A stretch of 64,000 bases of DNA from the NCBI GenBank assembly GCA_963556145.1, contig OY744466.1, forward strand, positions 1,240,001 to 1,304,000, read 5' to 3'. A program made the position numbers and the translations under genes. The stretch comes from Hygrocybe punicea (Eukaryota > Basidiomycota > Agaricomycetes > Agaricales > Hygrophoraceae). Shown piece by piece: positions 47,143 to 57,441 of this stretch. Position 1 is the first letter of the stretch. Every line of letters starts with the position of its first letter. The notes under the pieces are model-generated. The model was not told the DNA's origin. It was given only the letters and a program-made list of their open reading frames with translations, and searched no databases.

Positions 47143-48168
47143 TAGTGTACGGCACAGGTAACCCATGGGTTTTCTGAGCATACCCATGCCCATACCCATG
47201 GAAACCCGCACCTGCCTGGGGGGTATGGGTTATGCCATGGGTAACTGAACTTCACACCCATACCCGCGAGAACCCGTACCCACCGTGGGTAACCCACGGG
47301 TCTCACCCACTCATCACCCTGCCCATGTCACCATTTGACCTCGCAACAACGGACGTGCATCAATTGACGCAACATCGGTGGACACGAGGTGAAGGGGATG
47401 GTGGTCTTCGGGCACTCTGGCTCATCGCGGACCGGTATGCGGGGAGCCTGGGATGAGGGAGCGTGGGCTACACCCATGCTCCCGTTGTCCTTCTTGGTGC
47501 CGTTGTCCTTGGTGCCTACCTCGTGAACGACATCTACGTGTCAGTCGGCGCGTCACGGCGTGTTCACGAGGTATTGTAACAACCTATTCATTCAGGCATT
47601 AGCGTGGATGACGGGACGGGGACACATACCGAGAGGCCGGGCAGTGGGTGCACCACCCACCCGGCCATTGCCCTCGTTCGCGGTTGTCCATTGCGCTCGT
47701 TCGCGGTTGCCCACCTCCCAATCGCGTTGGTGTTGTTGTTGGTCATGGTAATGGTGGTGGCCATGGTCGTGGCCATGGTCATTACTGTTGCTGCCGTCGT
47801 TGTCGCCATTGCCATTGCCGTTCACCTGTCGCCACCTCCGTTGCCGCCCTCGTTTCCGCCCTCATTTCCGCCCTCGTTTTGATTCATTTTGATCCACGTA
47901 GTTATATTTTACCTGTAAGATTCATTAGAATAATATAGAAAACTCAATAAGAAACTTACCTGGGGCAGAGACCAGGCGTCGCCTGGTCTCTGCTGGTGAT
48001 GGTTGAGCGACGCGTTGAAGCTTGCGTCAATGGCATGACTTAAAATTCACGGGTAACCCGTTGTGGGTACAGGTACAGCTGCGGGTCACAAAAGTGTGAC
48101 CTGGACCCGCCCCATGGCTAAACCCGCGGCAAAAACCGCGGGTTTACCCAGACCCATGCCATTCACTA
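47143..48168. mobile_element. non-autonomous hAT element N7
   Basis: 1026 bp, TIR TAGTG(T/A)A(C/T)GGCA, with the 8-bp duplication GGAAGAAG (47135-47142, 48169-48176). On the minus strand it has GCCCCAGGTAAGT, an AT-rich stretch, an Asn/Gly/Asp/His low-complexity frame (47592-47825) ending GGAPTARPLGMCP, then cassettes. Excision restores SSVEQEEVRAT of the host gene. Confidence 0.9.
47339..47571. repeat. two palindromic cassettes in hAT N7
   Basis: The copies are 47339-47389 (51 bp, TCAATTGA centre) and 47519-47571 (53 bp, centre diverged to TCAGTCGG). Confidence 0.8.
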
Positions 48169-48722
48169 GGAAGAAGTAAGAGCAACCTGAGCTGGGAATG
48201 CCTATATTCATGGGATGACCAATGTCACAAAGGCCTCTTTGGCATACATCGCTACGCAGGTGAGTTTCTCGCTATTGAGCATACCTACAACTAACAGCAT
48301 CACCTAGGTTCACTTTGCGCTGTGCTCCTCCAGCACATTTTCACACACAGATCTGATCACTGACTTGGAAACATTTTATAACAGCATTCTTGACCTGCTC
48401 CAAGATTCATCTGAAAATGATAAGGTTCAAGACCTCCTCAATTGGTGGAATCAGTGAGCTGCTTTCCTTTTGTGCTCTCCTCAAAATTAAACCAAAACCG
48501 ATTCCTGACATAGAAAAATCTCCCCCCACATGTACAGGGAACCAACTCCAGTGGCCAATAGTGCCCTTGCGTGCATCAAAGAAAGGTGACTCGCCAAAAG
48601 ACTGCTGAGGGTGCACCTGAGGCTATTCAAGTTCCTGCCCAGTACCTGATGCCGAGATGGCTTCAAACTATTCTCGATACCCTGTTGTACTTCACAGCCA
48701 TGTTGTTTTGTCATTATCCATG

Positions 48723-49458
48723 ATGGATATAGGGACTATTTATATTTGATCTGTTGTGAAATTGAATTGCTTCTATCAATTGTTTCCCAGTATCTTTCAC
48801 AACTGATATGGAAGGAGCCACCTGATTGATATATCCACCATGGATGCACCTGCATTAACTTTGATGACAAGTAAGTGTCATGCAGGCAGGTCATGGCACA
48901 TTAGATGACATTGGGTTCAAGATAATCGTTGTATGCCATAATGACTTCAGACCAAGTATCTGAGCCATGTTGTACAGACTGCTCCATGCCGCCATTGCCA
49001 CCATAAATTGTATTTTGCCAGCTGAATAATATAAAATTAACAATCTGATTGACATGATGTTTTTTCACCATTGGCACCTTTGCCAACTAAATCATATATA
49101 CTCATGGTTCATGGCTCATCTAGTAACAATCTGATTTGACCTGATGTCTTTTCACCAGTGGCACCTTTGCCAACTAAATGATATATGCTTATGGTTCATG
49201 GCCCATCCAGTAACAACCTGATTGACATGAAGTTTTTTCACCATTGGCACCTGGAATTATCTCATGCAAGATAAATGCCATACCTGTGTCATACTTGCAA
49301 CCAATTACACATCAAGTGGCAAGATGCAAAACATGATTTATTTCTACCATTGTCACCTAGGATTACCTAACTTGATCAAGGTGTCATCATAATGATAAAG
49401 TATGACATAAATTATACCACAGATCTGAGATTGTAATCACTTATCATTTTCCCACCAT
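48723..49458. repeat. AT-rich region with tandem units of about 93 bp
   Basis: No gene is seen. About 2.4 direct copies of a unit lie at 49036-49255, each with AACAATCTGATTGACATGA, TTTTCACCATTGGCACC and ATGGTTCATGGC(C/T)CATC. Confidence 0.7.
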
Positions 49459-49584
49459 TTGCCTGATGGCCCGAAGCTCTTTCGAGACTATAGTAAATAT
49501 TATTTAAAAACAATTATTGCTATAACAAAGATATATTCTAACATATATTCTAACGATGAACAGCTGACTGACCGTCCACCTCTT

Positions 49585-49830
49585 TGTCGTCTTGCTTACG
49601 TCGTACGTTATCTCTTTGTCATCTTGCTTATGTCATACGTTATCTCTTTGTCATCTTGCTTACATCGTACGTTATCTCCGTCAAACAAAGACGTGGACGT
49701 CTTGCTTACGTCATTCGCTATCTCCGTCAACTGCTCCAATTCTCTGCCACGTCGTACGTTATCTCTGTCAAACAAAGACGTGGACGTCTTGCTTACGTCG
49801 TTCGCTATCTCCGTCAACTGCTCTCCATTT
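49585..49830. repeat. tandem repeats upstream of the Helitron gene pair
   Basis: Units of about 36 bp (GTCTTGCTTACGTCGTACGTTATCTC and variants) occur first singly and then as a longer unit of about 96 bp including CAAACAAAGACGTGGAC. Frames across it (120-330 codons) are open only because of the repeat. It may belong to the 5' non-coding part of the Helitron. Confidence 0.65.
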
Positions 49831-50709
49831 CTCTGCCATATCCCTGTCTCGGCTCCTTCCACCTCCTTTCCGATCGCATTCACAATGTCTCATTCTTTCC
49901 TTTTCTCTTCGCTCCTTTTTCATGTACATGTCTCATTCTTTCTTAAATTTCTCTTAAGTCATTCCTGCCCTTTCCTGCATCTCTCCAACTTCCTGCCCAG
50001 CGTCCACTTCACTATGCCAGGTTTTTCACATGTTTCTGGCTTCATCCCTTGCTCAAACATTCGACGTCTTTCAACTGACAAGCCTCGGACATTAACCATG
50101 GATGCCGAGATCGTCATAGGAATGTCTGGTCCTAGCGACGACACTACCGTTCTCACTGTGATGGCACTCCTCCAATATTTCCTGCCATTGGATACCACCT
50201 TCGATCCTGGCCTTCATTTTGTAGAAGGGCGCGTTTGTTCGATGGATGACTCTGTCTCCGTAGGGGATGGTTTTCATTTCGGTGATTATGACTTTGCCAT
50301 TGAAGCTGAACGATTGCACCCCATCGTTGGTGACCCCGACATTGCGCCTCTCCAGCCTTTGTTCACCGTTGCTGGCATCGTAAGCACTTCTTTCATCCTC
50401 TCTACAGACATTTTCTCTAAAGCACTGTTTGCAGACAGGCCCGCAACGGAATGATCGCGAGTTCCAATTTGATGTCAAGCAATGGTGCGTCGGGCAGCAA
50501 CGAAAATCAGGCCATATATGCAGGTTCCCCCAGATGAACCGTCGTTTTCGTGACAAGGCCCCGACTCCCCGTCAAGGGGCGTCTGTCTGCCTTACGGGGT
50601 CCATCACGTCTCCTTCTGTCCTTTCAGAGGGTGATGAACCTCTGAAAAGAATTGTGCTGGATGTAAGCGACATTGCGCTCTTGGCGGCCGATTCACAGCC
50701 TGTACCGGC

Positions 50710-51851
50710 TAGGGTGTAGCACGGGTGACCCGCGGGTTGCCAGGCCGGACACCGTACCCGTACCCGCAGACACCGTACCCGTGACGGGTGCGGGTCTGCA
50801 TTACCCGCGGTCGGACGCGGGTGTGGTGGTTGCCCGTGTGGCCATGCGGGTAGTGTCGACGACAGCGGCAGCGAGCTCCTCAAGCCCACAAATGAAACGT
50901 ACACGTCAATTGACGCGACAGTTCGCATTTGTGGGGCTGGGCTGGGCTGGTTCCGTCGTCTTGTCCCACTGCCATCCTCCCCGCTCCACCACCGTCGTCA
51001 TCACCTTGCTGCTGCCAGTTGGCAGTGGAAGTCGTCGCCGTCGTCGTCGTTTCACGGGCCAGATACCTCGCAAACAACGTCTGCGCATCAGTTGATGCGC
51101 CAGCCCGTTTTCGCGAGGTGATTAGTTTGAGGTCTGTGGGGGCACTCGCGGCGTGTTCTGGGGTGCCGTTGGAGTATGAGGCATCTGTGGGGCCATTGTG
51201 TCTTCGCGAGGTCTTTGTTCATCTTCGCGAGGTCTTCGTTTGTCTTCGCGAGGTCTTCATTTGTCTTCGCGAGGTCTTCGTCTGTCTTCGCACGGTCTTT
51301 GTTCGTAGTTTGGTGCTGGCGACTTCATTAACGATGTTGACGCGTCAGTTGACGCGTCACCGTGCTTTCGCGAAGTCTTCATGCGTGTTTTCATGCTGGG
51401 GACCTTGCGAACACGCGTTGACGCATTGACTGACGCGTCAACGTCGTTTGCGAGGTGTGGACTCGAAGGCAGGGGGTTAGCCGATGTCGGTGGTGAAAGA
51501 ATCAGGGCACGTACCTGTGCTGGTAAGTGGACGCACCACCCTCCCAGCTGTTTCCCTTCATCGCCGTGTTGTTGTTGTTGTTGTTGTTGTTGGTTGGTGG
51601 TGGTAGTGGTGGTGGTGGCGGCGGTTTGGGTATAACTTAGTTATTAGATATGTTAGATAAATGAATTAAAAGTAAAAAAAAACTTACCTGTGGGGCCCAT
51701 TGGGGCCCTCTGTGCTAACCCGTGGATACCCGTCTACCGCGGGTAAGGGTGTGCGGTAGTGCACGGGTTGCCAAATTGGGACACCGTACCCGTACCCGAG
51801 AAACCCGCGGCCCAAAAACCGCGGGTTTACCCGAACCCGTGCTATACCCTA
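50710..51851. mobile_element. non-autonomous hAT element N3, inverted second copy
   Basis: 1142 bp, nearly identical to the reverse complement of 7612-8750, with its own 8-bp duplication GTACCGGC (50702-50709, 51852-51859). It interrupts the Helitron companion gene. Excision gives QPVPASAVKG. Confidence 0.92.
51066..51455. repeat. two palindromic cassettes in the second hAT N3
   Basis: The copies are 51066-51118 and 51403-51455 (53 bp each), counterparts of 8342-8394 and 8005-8057. Confidence 0.75.
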
Positions 51852-52116
51852 GTACCGGCTTCTGCTGTGAAAGGTGAGATCACCATCCGTCATCCCTTCC
51901 AAAGTCCTTTAACCTTACATAGGAAAAGCGTCTAAATTCACATGGGGTGCTAGCACCGCCGCCTCCTCGAAAGGCAAACGGCACCGTGATGACGCCTGTT
52001 GACCGATCACTGAAGTCTATCTGAAACTTTCCTACGCTATCTCCTTCTATCTTTAACCATGTATAAATATGCATGTGTGCATAAATGCACTCAGTTTGCC
52101 GCCCCACCATGCTTCT

Positions 52117-55100
52117 ATGCCTCTACAAAAAAAACGTGAACGCGAACGTGGTCGCATCCGACGTAGAGATGAAAACTATAATTCGCAACAAGTTGAAATG
52201 AAGAAACGTCGCAGGGCCACTTCACGTACAGAAAGGAATTTGTCTGATGCGGATTGGTGGAATTCGTTCAACACCAGCATGTCCCGCAATCGTTGGCAAC
52301 GCCCCACATGGAACCGTACATGCCCCCGTTGCTCCGCCAAACTTCTGAAGAGTGAAGACAACTCCTTCTGTTGTAACAATGGAAAATGGGTCTTGCCCCC
52401 CCTGCCTCCCCTGCCTCAACATCTCAAATCATTGTTGGACAACCGGCATCTTTCGAAGCATCTATCTACACAATCTCGCCGACTTAACAACTTATTTTCA
52501 TTCACAGCCATTGGCGCCACCGGTGGTTTCTCTCACTTCCAATCAGGGCCTGCCTCCGTGTCCATCACAGGCAGGACATATCATCGTATTTTTGATGTCC
52601 GCATGCAAAATCATAGCATGCACTGGTTTTTGTACGACGAGCATGCACGCGAATCGACAGGCCACACTTTCAACATTCCCTTACCTTGGATTCGCGCTCT
52701 TAAGGCAGACTTGAATGTCTGTAATCCCTACGTTCATCACCTCCGTCGTTTCTCTAATGCACCCGATTGCCGTTCATGTACGTTGGAACTTCGGGACTTC
52801 TCCTCAGGTGGGGACTTTGCTGCCATCCTGCGACGTGGCATTTGCTCTTCAACTTCCCCACGCAGCGTCCTCATTTTCAAAAACTCTGATATCACTCCCA
52901 CTTTCATGTCAGTCTTTTCCCGTCACTACGAACCCTTGCAGTATCCATTATTGTTCCCACATGGTACTCCTGGATGGGGATTAACGAGTGACCATGACGA
53001 CTGCTCCACTTCTGGCGGTTCCGATCCTACGCCACCCCTTTCGTTGACTCAACGCGTTTGGTATCGATGTCGCGTACTCACTGATAGTCGCTTTCTAATT
53101 TTTGGCCGGCTTGCTTCCGAATATCTTTGTGACATGTATTCACGTGTTGAAGAAGAATGGCTGTCTTACCATCGACGTTCTCTCGAAGCCTTACAAAACC
53201 ACGACAGTGATGATGCAGACATTTGCCAACATGATCTCATCTTACCTGCCAGCTTCATTGGTTCACGTAAATGGGCTGCCGAACAAACAGCAGACAGTTT
53301 GGCACTTGCTCGTGTCTATGGCCGTCCTTCCCTTTTTATCACAATGACATGCAATCCTGACTGGCCTGAAATTACGGAACATCTCATGTATGGCCAGCGT
53401 TCATGTGATGCCCCTGTTGTCATCGCACGGTCTTTCAAACTACGGTTACAGCGTTTAATGAACATCTTGAAAACGAGATTCGGACAGTGGATATATATCA
53501 TAAAGGTCATTGAATTTCAGAAGCGTGGTCTACCGCACGCCCACATCATCTTGAAAGTAAGCCCATCAGTTTTCTATCCAACCCACTGCTAAACTGTAAG
53601 TTAACTGCTAGGTATTGCCTGAATTACCTTTCGAAAACATTGACAAACTCATCAAAGCTGAGCTACCCACCGACAACGACCAGCTCCGAGCCAAAATCCG
53701 CAAATATATGACTCACTCTCAAGACCACTTATCCCGCGAAAACAGCCGCTGTCGAAAAGGCTCAACTTGCATTTATGGCTTTCCACACCCTATCACACCC
53801 ATGACTTGGATAGACAACGAAGGTCGCATTCATTATAAGTGTTCCACTCACGACGATCATTGGATCGCATCACACATCCCAGAGCTCATAGATGAGCTTG
53901 ATTGTCACATCTTTGTTGACGTCACCTTCACCTCCGCGCTCTTCAGTTATCTCTACAAATACCTGCACAAAGGCCCCGACCGTGCATGGTACACCCTGCA
54001 AAACGATGGTGAACATAGTATAAATGAGCTCAATGACTACGTCGATGGTCGTTACCTTTCTGCTGAAGAAAGCGCATGGAGAATATTAGGCTTCGATATC
54101 ACGTCAAAAGAACCCAGTGTTACATCCCTCCCTGTCCATCTTCCTTCCGGTAACATCCCAAAATTTACCGGTGGCAAACAGCAAGACATTGACACTACAT
54201 CTCTCCTGGTCCAATACTTCCACCGACCACACGATGTCCAATTCGACACCCTCAAATACAATGAATATTTCGAACAATTCATGCTGTACAAATGGGATGG
54301 CCATGAACCATTGAATGCAGACGAGTTTGCTGAACACCCCATCCGCAACTGCATTCGTAATAAGGCACGCTCTCGCCGCATTGGTTCTAAGGTGACACGT
54401 CTTCAGCTCATCCCACCTACTGCTGGTGAGCTCTTCTACCTTCGGTCACTTTTGCTCCATCGCCCAAGACGTGACTTCATACAAATGAGAACAATCAATG
54501 GCATTGTCTATGAGACATTCCAACAAGCCGCCATCCACCTTGGTCTTTTCACTAACGAAAACGAAGGGTTTTATGCCCTGAAAGAAGCTGTTGAATGTTT
54601 TCAGACTCCTCCACAATTACGGTTCCTGTTTTCACGCATCACTCTCGAAGGGTATGCAGCATTACCCCTGTGGAACAAATTCTTTGACAACCTCTCTCTT
54701 GATTTTCGTCTTCACTCATCTTCCAATGAACACGCTCGCGACCAAACCCTTCATCACATCGCACAGCACTTGCAAGACGCCGGCCACAGACTACGAGACT
54801 ACGGCCTCCCAGAACCACAGAACCGATCTCCTGAAATCGATGCTGAATTACACTATTTTGCAACGAAGATGGACGACCTCAAACGAGAAACCGCTTATGC
54901 AGAATCTGTGATGAACAGTGAACAACGACAAATCTACGACAACATGATTCTCAATGTTGTTTCCCATCAAGAAAACCCTGAAATTTACATTTCTCCGACT
55001 TTTATTGAAGGTAAACCTGGCCGGGGTAAGACATTTGTCATTGACGCAGTCGCATCTCATTTGCGACTGCTAGGCTTGCTGGTTATGATTGTGGCCACCA

Positions 55101-56395
55101 GCGCTCTATCAGCAACATTGTATGATCATGGTCGTACTGCCCACAACCTTTTTCGCATCCCTATCACCGATGTCTGTTCCTTATTTCCCTTCCTTCCTTC
55201 CCGTAACTGACTCATCCCTCATAGGATAATTGTGATGTCCATTCCAACATCTCATTGAACTCCCATCGCGCTCATCTTATTGCTTCCACGGCAGTTATCA
55301 TTTGGGACGAACTTCCTGGTTGTACACTTGCCACGTTCGAGTGCACAGATGAAATTTGCCGTTCCATCATGAAAAAGCACTTACCGTTTGGTGGCATCCC
55401 ATTCATTGGCGTTGGCGACTTCCGCCAGGTTGCCCCAGTCATTAAAGGTTGTGGCGAGACCGCGACCATTCTCGCATCCATCAAAAAATCATATCTTTGG
55501 CAATCATTCCATCCATACTCTCTACACACTCCCCACCGAAGCAGTTGTGATCTGGAATACACCTCCTTCGTTGATGTAATTGGTGAAGATTTCAAAAATC
55601 CCGTTGCTAACCTTCACATCTTACAACGTGTCGACAATGAAGATACCGCTCTGCAATTCCTCTACCCACCCACAACACTGAATGACCCCTTTGCATGCCT
55701 CCGATGTGCCTTTCTTACCCCGAAAAATCACTTCGTTGACAACTTCAATGCTAAAATATTAGCTTTGCTTGATGGACCTGAACGTAATTCACATTCTCTC
55801 CATTTCATCCTTTTTGCTGACACCGGTGATAGACAGCTACTTAAGTGCAGATGCGATCAAGGAGAATGGTGGATTTGACCGGGATGCCACTGAAATTGAC
55901 CTTGATTACCTATCTTCCTTAACGCAGAACGGCGTCCCACCCCACAACCTCATCTTAAAACGTGGATGTGTGTGCACCGTCATGCGCAACATGAGTGTCA
56001 AAAATCACTTGGTTAAAAATGCCAGAGTCATTGTCGACGCCCTTCACCATCGCTACGTCACTGTCCGTGTCCTCAACAACCGCACCCATCAATTGGGTGA
56101 CTTACATTGTATTCCCCGGATCCGTTTTGAATTTCATCCACCTTTCACTACCTGGACAGTCACACGGATTCAAATACCCCTCCGACCTGCCTATGCATGC
56201 ACTTTTCACGGTTGCCTTGGCCTTACCCTAGACAAAACTGTTCTGGACCTCCGTACACCTGTCTTTGCCCACGGTCAACTGTACACTGCATTATCGCGCA
56301 TCAGAAGAAAAGAAGATTCCCGCGTGCTCCTGTCTAACAACATTGCGAATGATTCACTAACCACTAATATCGTTTACAAAAGTCTCCTTCTGTAA
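52117..56395 (+). CDS. Helitron Rep/helicase (RepHel), intact
   Basis: Exons 52117-53556, 53612-55171, 55225-55783 and 55833-56395, with introns of 55, 53 and 49 bp (GT-AG), give 1373 aa without stop; each join restores homology (ILK|VLPEL, ITD|DNCD, GPE|HSYLSADAIKE). An N-terminal zinc finger has Cys69 and Cys72 plus a CC pair. The Helitron_like_N/Rep domain carries the HUH site PHAH (His474, His476) and the tyrosines of YLYKYLHKG (593-601). The PIF1-type helicase has Walker A GKPGRGKT (about 948), Walker B VIIWDE (about 1025), GDFRQVAPV and, at about 1334, the C-terminal YTALSRIR box. It performs rolling-circle transposition. A later Met than 52069 was chosen because it precedes the basic N terminus. 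Confidence 0.93.
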
Positions 56396-56470
56396 TTTTA
56401 TTTGCATCACAATCACAGAAAGAATGATAACAAGAACAATAATTGTAATTGTACATTCCTGACCAATACA

Positions 56471-56481
56471 CGGCGAAGCCG
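56471..56481 (+). other. candidate Helitron 3' hairpin
   Basis: CGGC-GAA-GCCG stem-loop 75 bp after the RepHel stop, followed by ACATAGCTTG. Helitrons end with a short hairpin about 10 bp before a CTRR terminus. The CTTG here does not match CTRR, so this is only a candidate. Confidence 0.3.
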
Positions 56482-56491
56482 ACATAGCTTG

Positions 56492-57205
56492 TTTTCATAT
56501 GTAATGACATTTTGAAAAACAAATCTTTTAAAGAAGGAGGTCCTAGTAAAATGATAACTTGTGAAATACTGCACCAAATTACATAGTCTGAGAGGGATAG
56601 TTTGTCTATGTTCTAAGGGCCATCTTTCCCTCTATTTACAATTTCAAAATATGTGTTATATAAAAAGTTGTAGGTGAATTGTTGATTTGAGTCATTGCAA
56701 CTTGTACAATGAATATCTTTACAAGAAATGCTTGGATTGGCATGGTTGTAGAGAGAAGGTTGTTCTATTTTTCAAGGGCTACAAGGGCCCATACCGCGTT
56801 TTCTTGTATTTTGGACTTTAGCAGATGATTGTAATGTTATTTATATACAGAGGTTGTTTTTGTGTAATTCTCCTTCAAAATTTCAAAGTACAGAAAAACG
56901 CAGTATGGCCTCTTGTAGCCCTTGAAAAATAGAACAACTTTCTCTCTACAACCATGCCAATCCAAGCATTTCTTGTAAAGATATTCATTGTACAAGTTGC
57001 AATGACTCAAATCAACAATTCACCTACAACTTTTTATATAACACATATTTTGAAATTGTAAATAGAGGGAAAGATGGCCCTTAGAACATAGACAAACTAT
57101 CCCTCTCAGACTATGTAATTTGGTGCAGTATTTCACAAGTTATCATTTTACTAGGACCTCCTTCGTTAAAATATTTGTTTTTCAAAATGTCATTATATAT
57201 GAAAA
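56492..57205. repeat. fold-back element with arms of about 320 bp
   Basis: Left arm 56492-56812 and right arm 56885-57205 are almost perfect reverse complements around a loop of about 70 bp. The ends are TTTTCATAT(G/A)TAATGACAT. It is non-coding. A shared TAGC near both edges is offset by three bases on the left, so no target duplication is claimed. A transcript would fold into a long hairpin. Confidence 0.85.
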
Positions 57206-57441
57206 TAGCAATAAATAATGTAACCGTGTCTGCAGACTCGGAGCTCCACTGTTGAAATGACCGTCACCGCAATGAAATAAAATTCAAACGAGGGCTTGAC
57301 GACATACCTGCGACAAGTATCGTTGTTTGTCCAATACTAACCACCGAGGAAGGAAGTTGGACAGTGCAAGTGACCAGTTGAATCTGTACTACAGCTCCAA
57401 TCTTCGTTCGACGTGACTATCTCGCAACTGGGTCGGCGAAC

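Larger units (their letters stand above)
43733..48722 (+). pseudogene. DUF6698-like gene broken by three hAT insertions
   Basis: Reassembled exons read MFVQSMADSKTSLGQRQHV, SIMDAISAELHIRFATLASSS, EIHEDHVFKELLKICLGLQD|RLTNGSEEEIELIADLV, QKGINGACADDTKGLKTAI with VDWITPPGQTLDPPINRKI, ALLCPASLDWSIAG, IKEKLWSSEMQVRGNQWPLF, YANLAYDPDDPWNGLMRSQL, FKHVFTSPSSVEQEEV, GNAYIHGMTNVTKASLAYIATQ, VHFALCSSSTFSHTDLITD and QDLLNWWNQ, ending near 48722. Short GT-AG introns separate them. This order matches the Agaricomycete family I know as DUF6698 (function unknown). hATs at 44125-45231 and 47143-48168 hit exons; that at 45764-47061 hits an intron. A frameshift near 45480 and a TGA after EEVRAT are further lesions. 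Confidence 0.8.
50098..52002 (+). pseudogene. Helitron companion gene, broken by a hAT
   Basis: Exons 50098-50379, 50435-50709 + 51860-51873 (one exon split by the hAT 50710-51851 and its duplication) and 51923-52002 give 216 aa with no stop. ACCATGG surrounds the start. Introns are 55 and 49 bp. Motifs are VLTVMALLQYFLPLDTTF, GLHFVEGRVCSMDDSVSVGD, REFQFDVKQWCVGQQRKSG, ASVCLTGSI and LKRIVLDVSDIALLA, and a Lys/Arg C-terminal tail (KGKRHRDD). The alternating beta pattern suggests an OB-fold, single-strand-binding (RPA-like) protein; that is inference. It ends 114 bp before the Rep/helicase start on the same strand. Confidence 0.65.
50098..56490 (+). mobile_element. Helitron (approximate extent)
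   Basis: The element is defined by the Rep/helicase gene and its companion gene. The 5' TC end was not located. A possible 3' end is the hairpin at 56471-56481 followed within 8 bases by a CT dinucleotide. It contains the hAT at 50710-51851. No termini were proven, so the limits are estimates. Confidence 0.6.

Noticed and set aside
49459..50454. 331-codon ORF as the full Helitron companion protein
   Set aside because: Its first half translates tandem repeats. The conserved-looking part starts at the ACCATGG Met at 50098, and the end must splice at 50380 to keep motifs.
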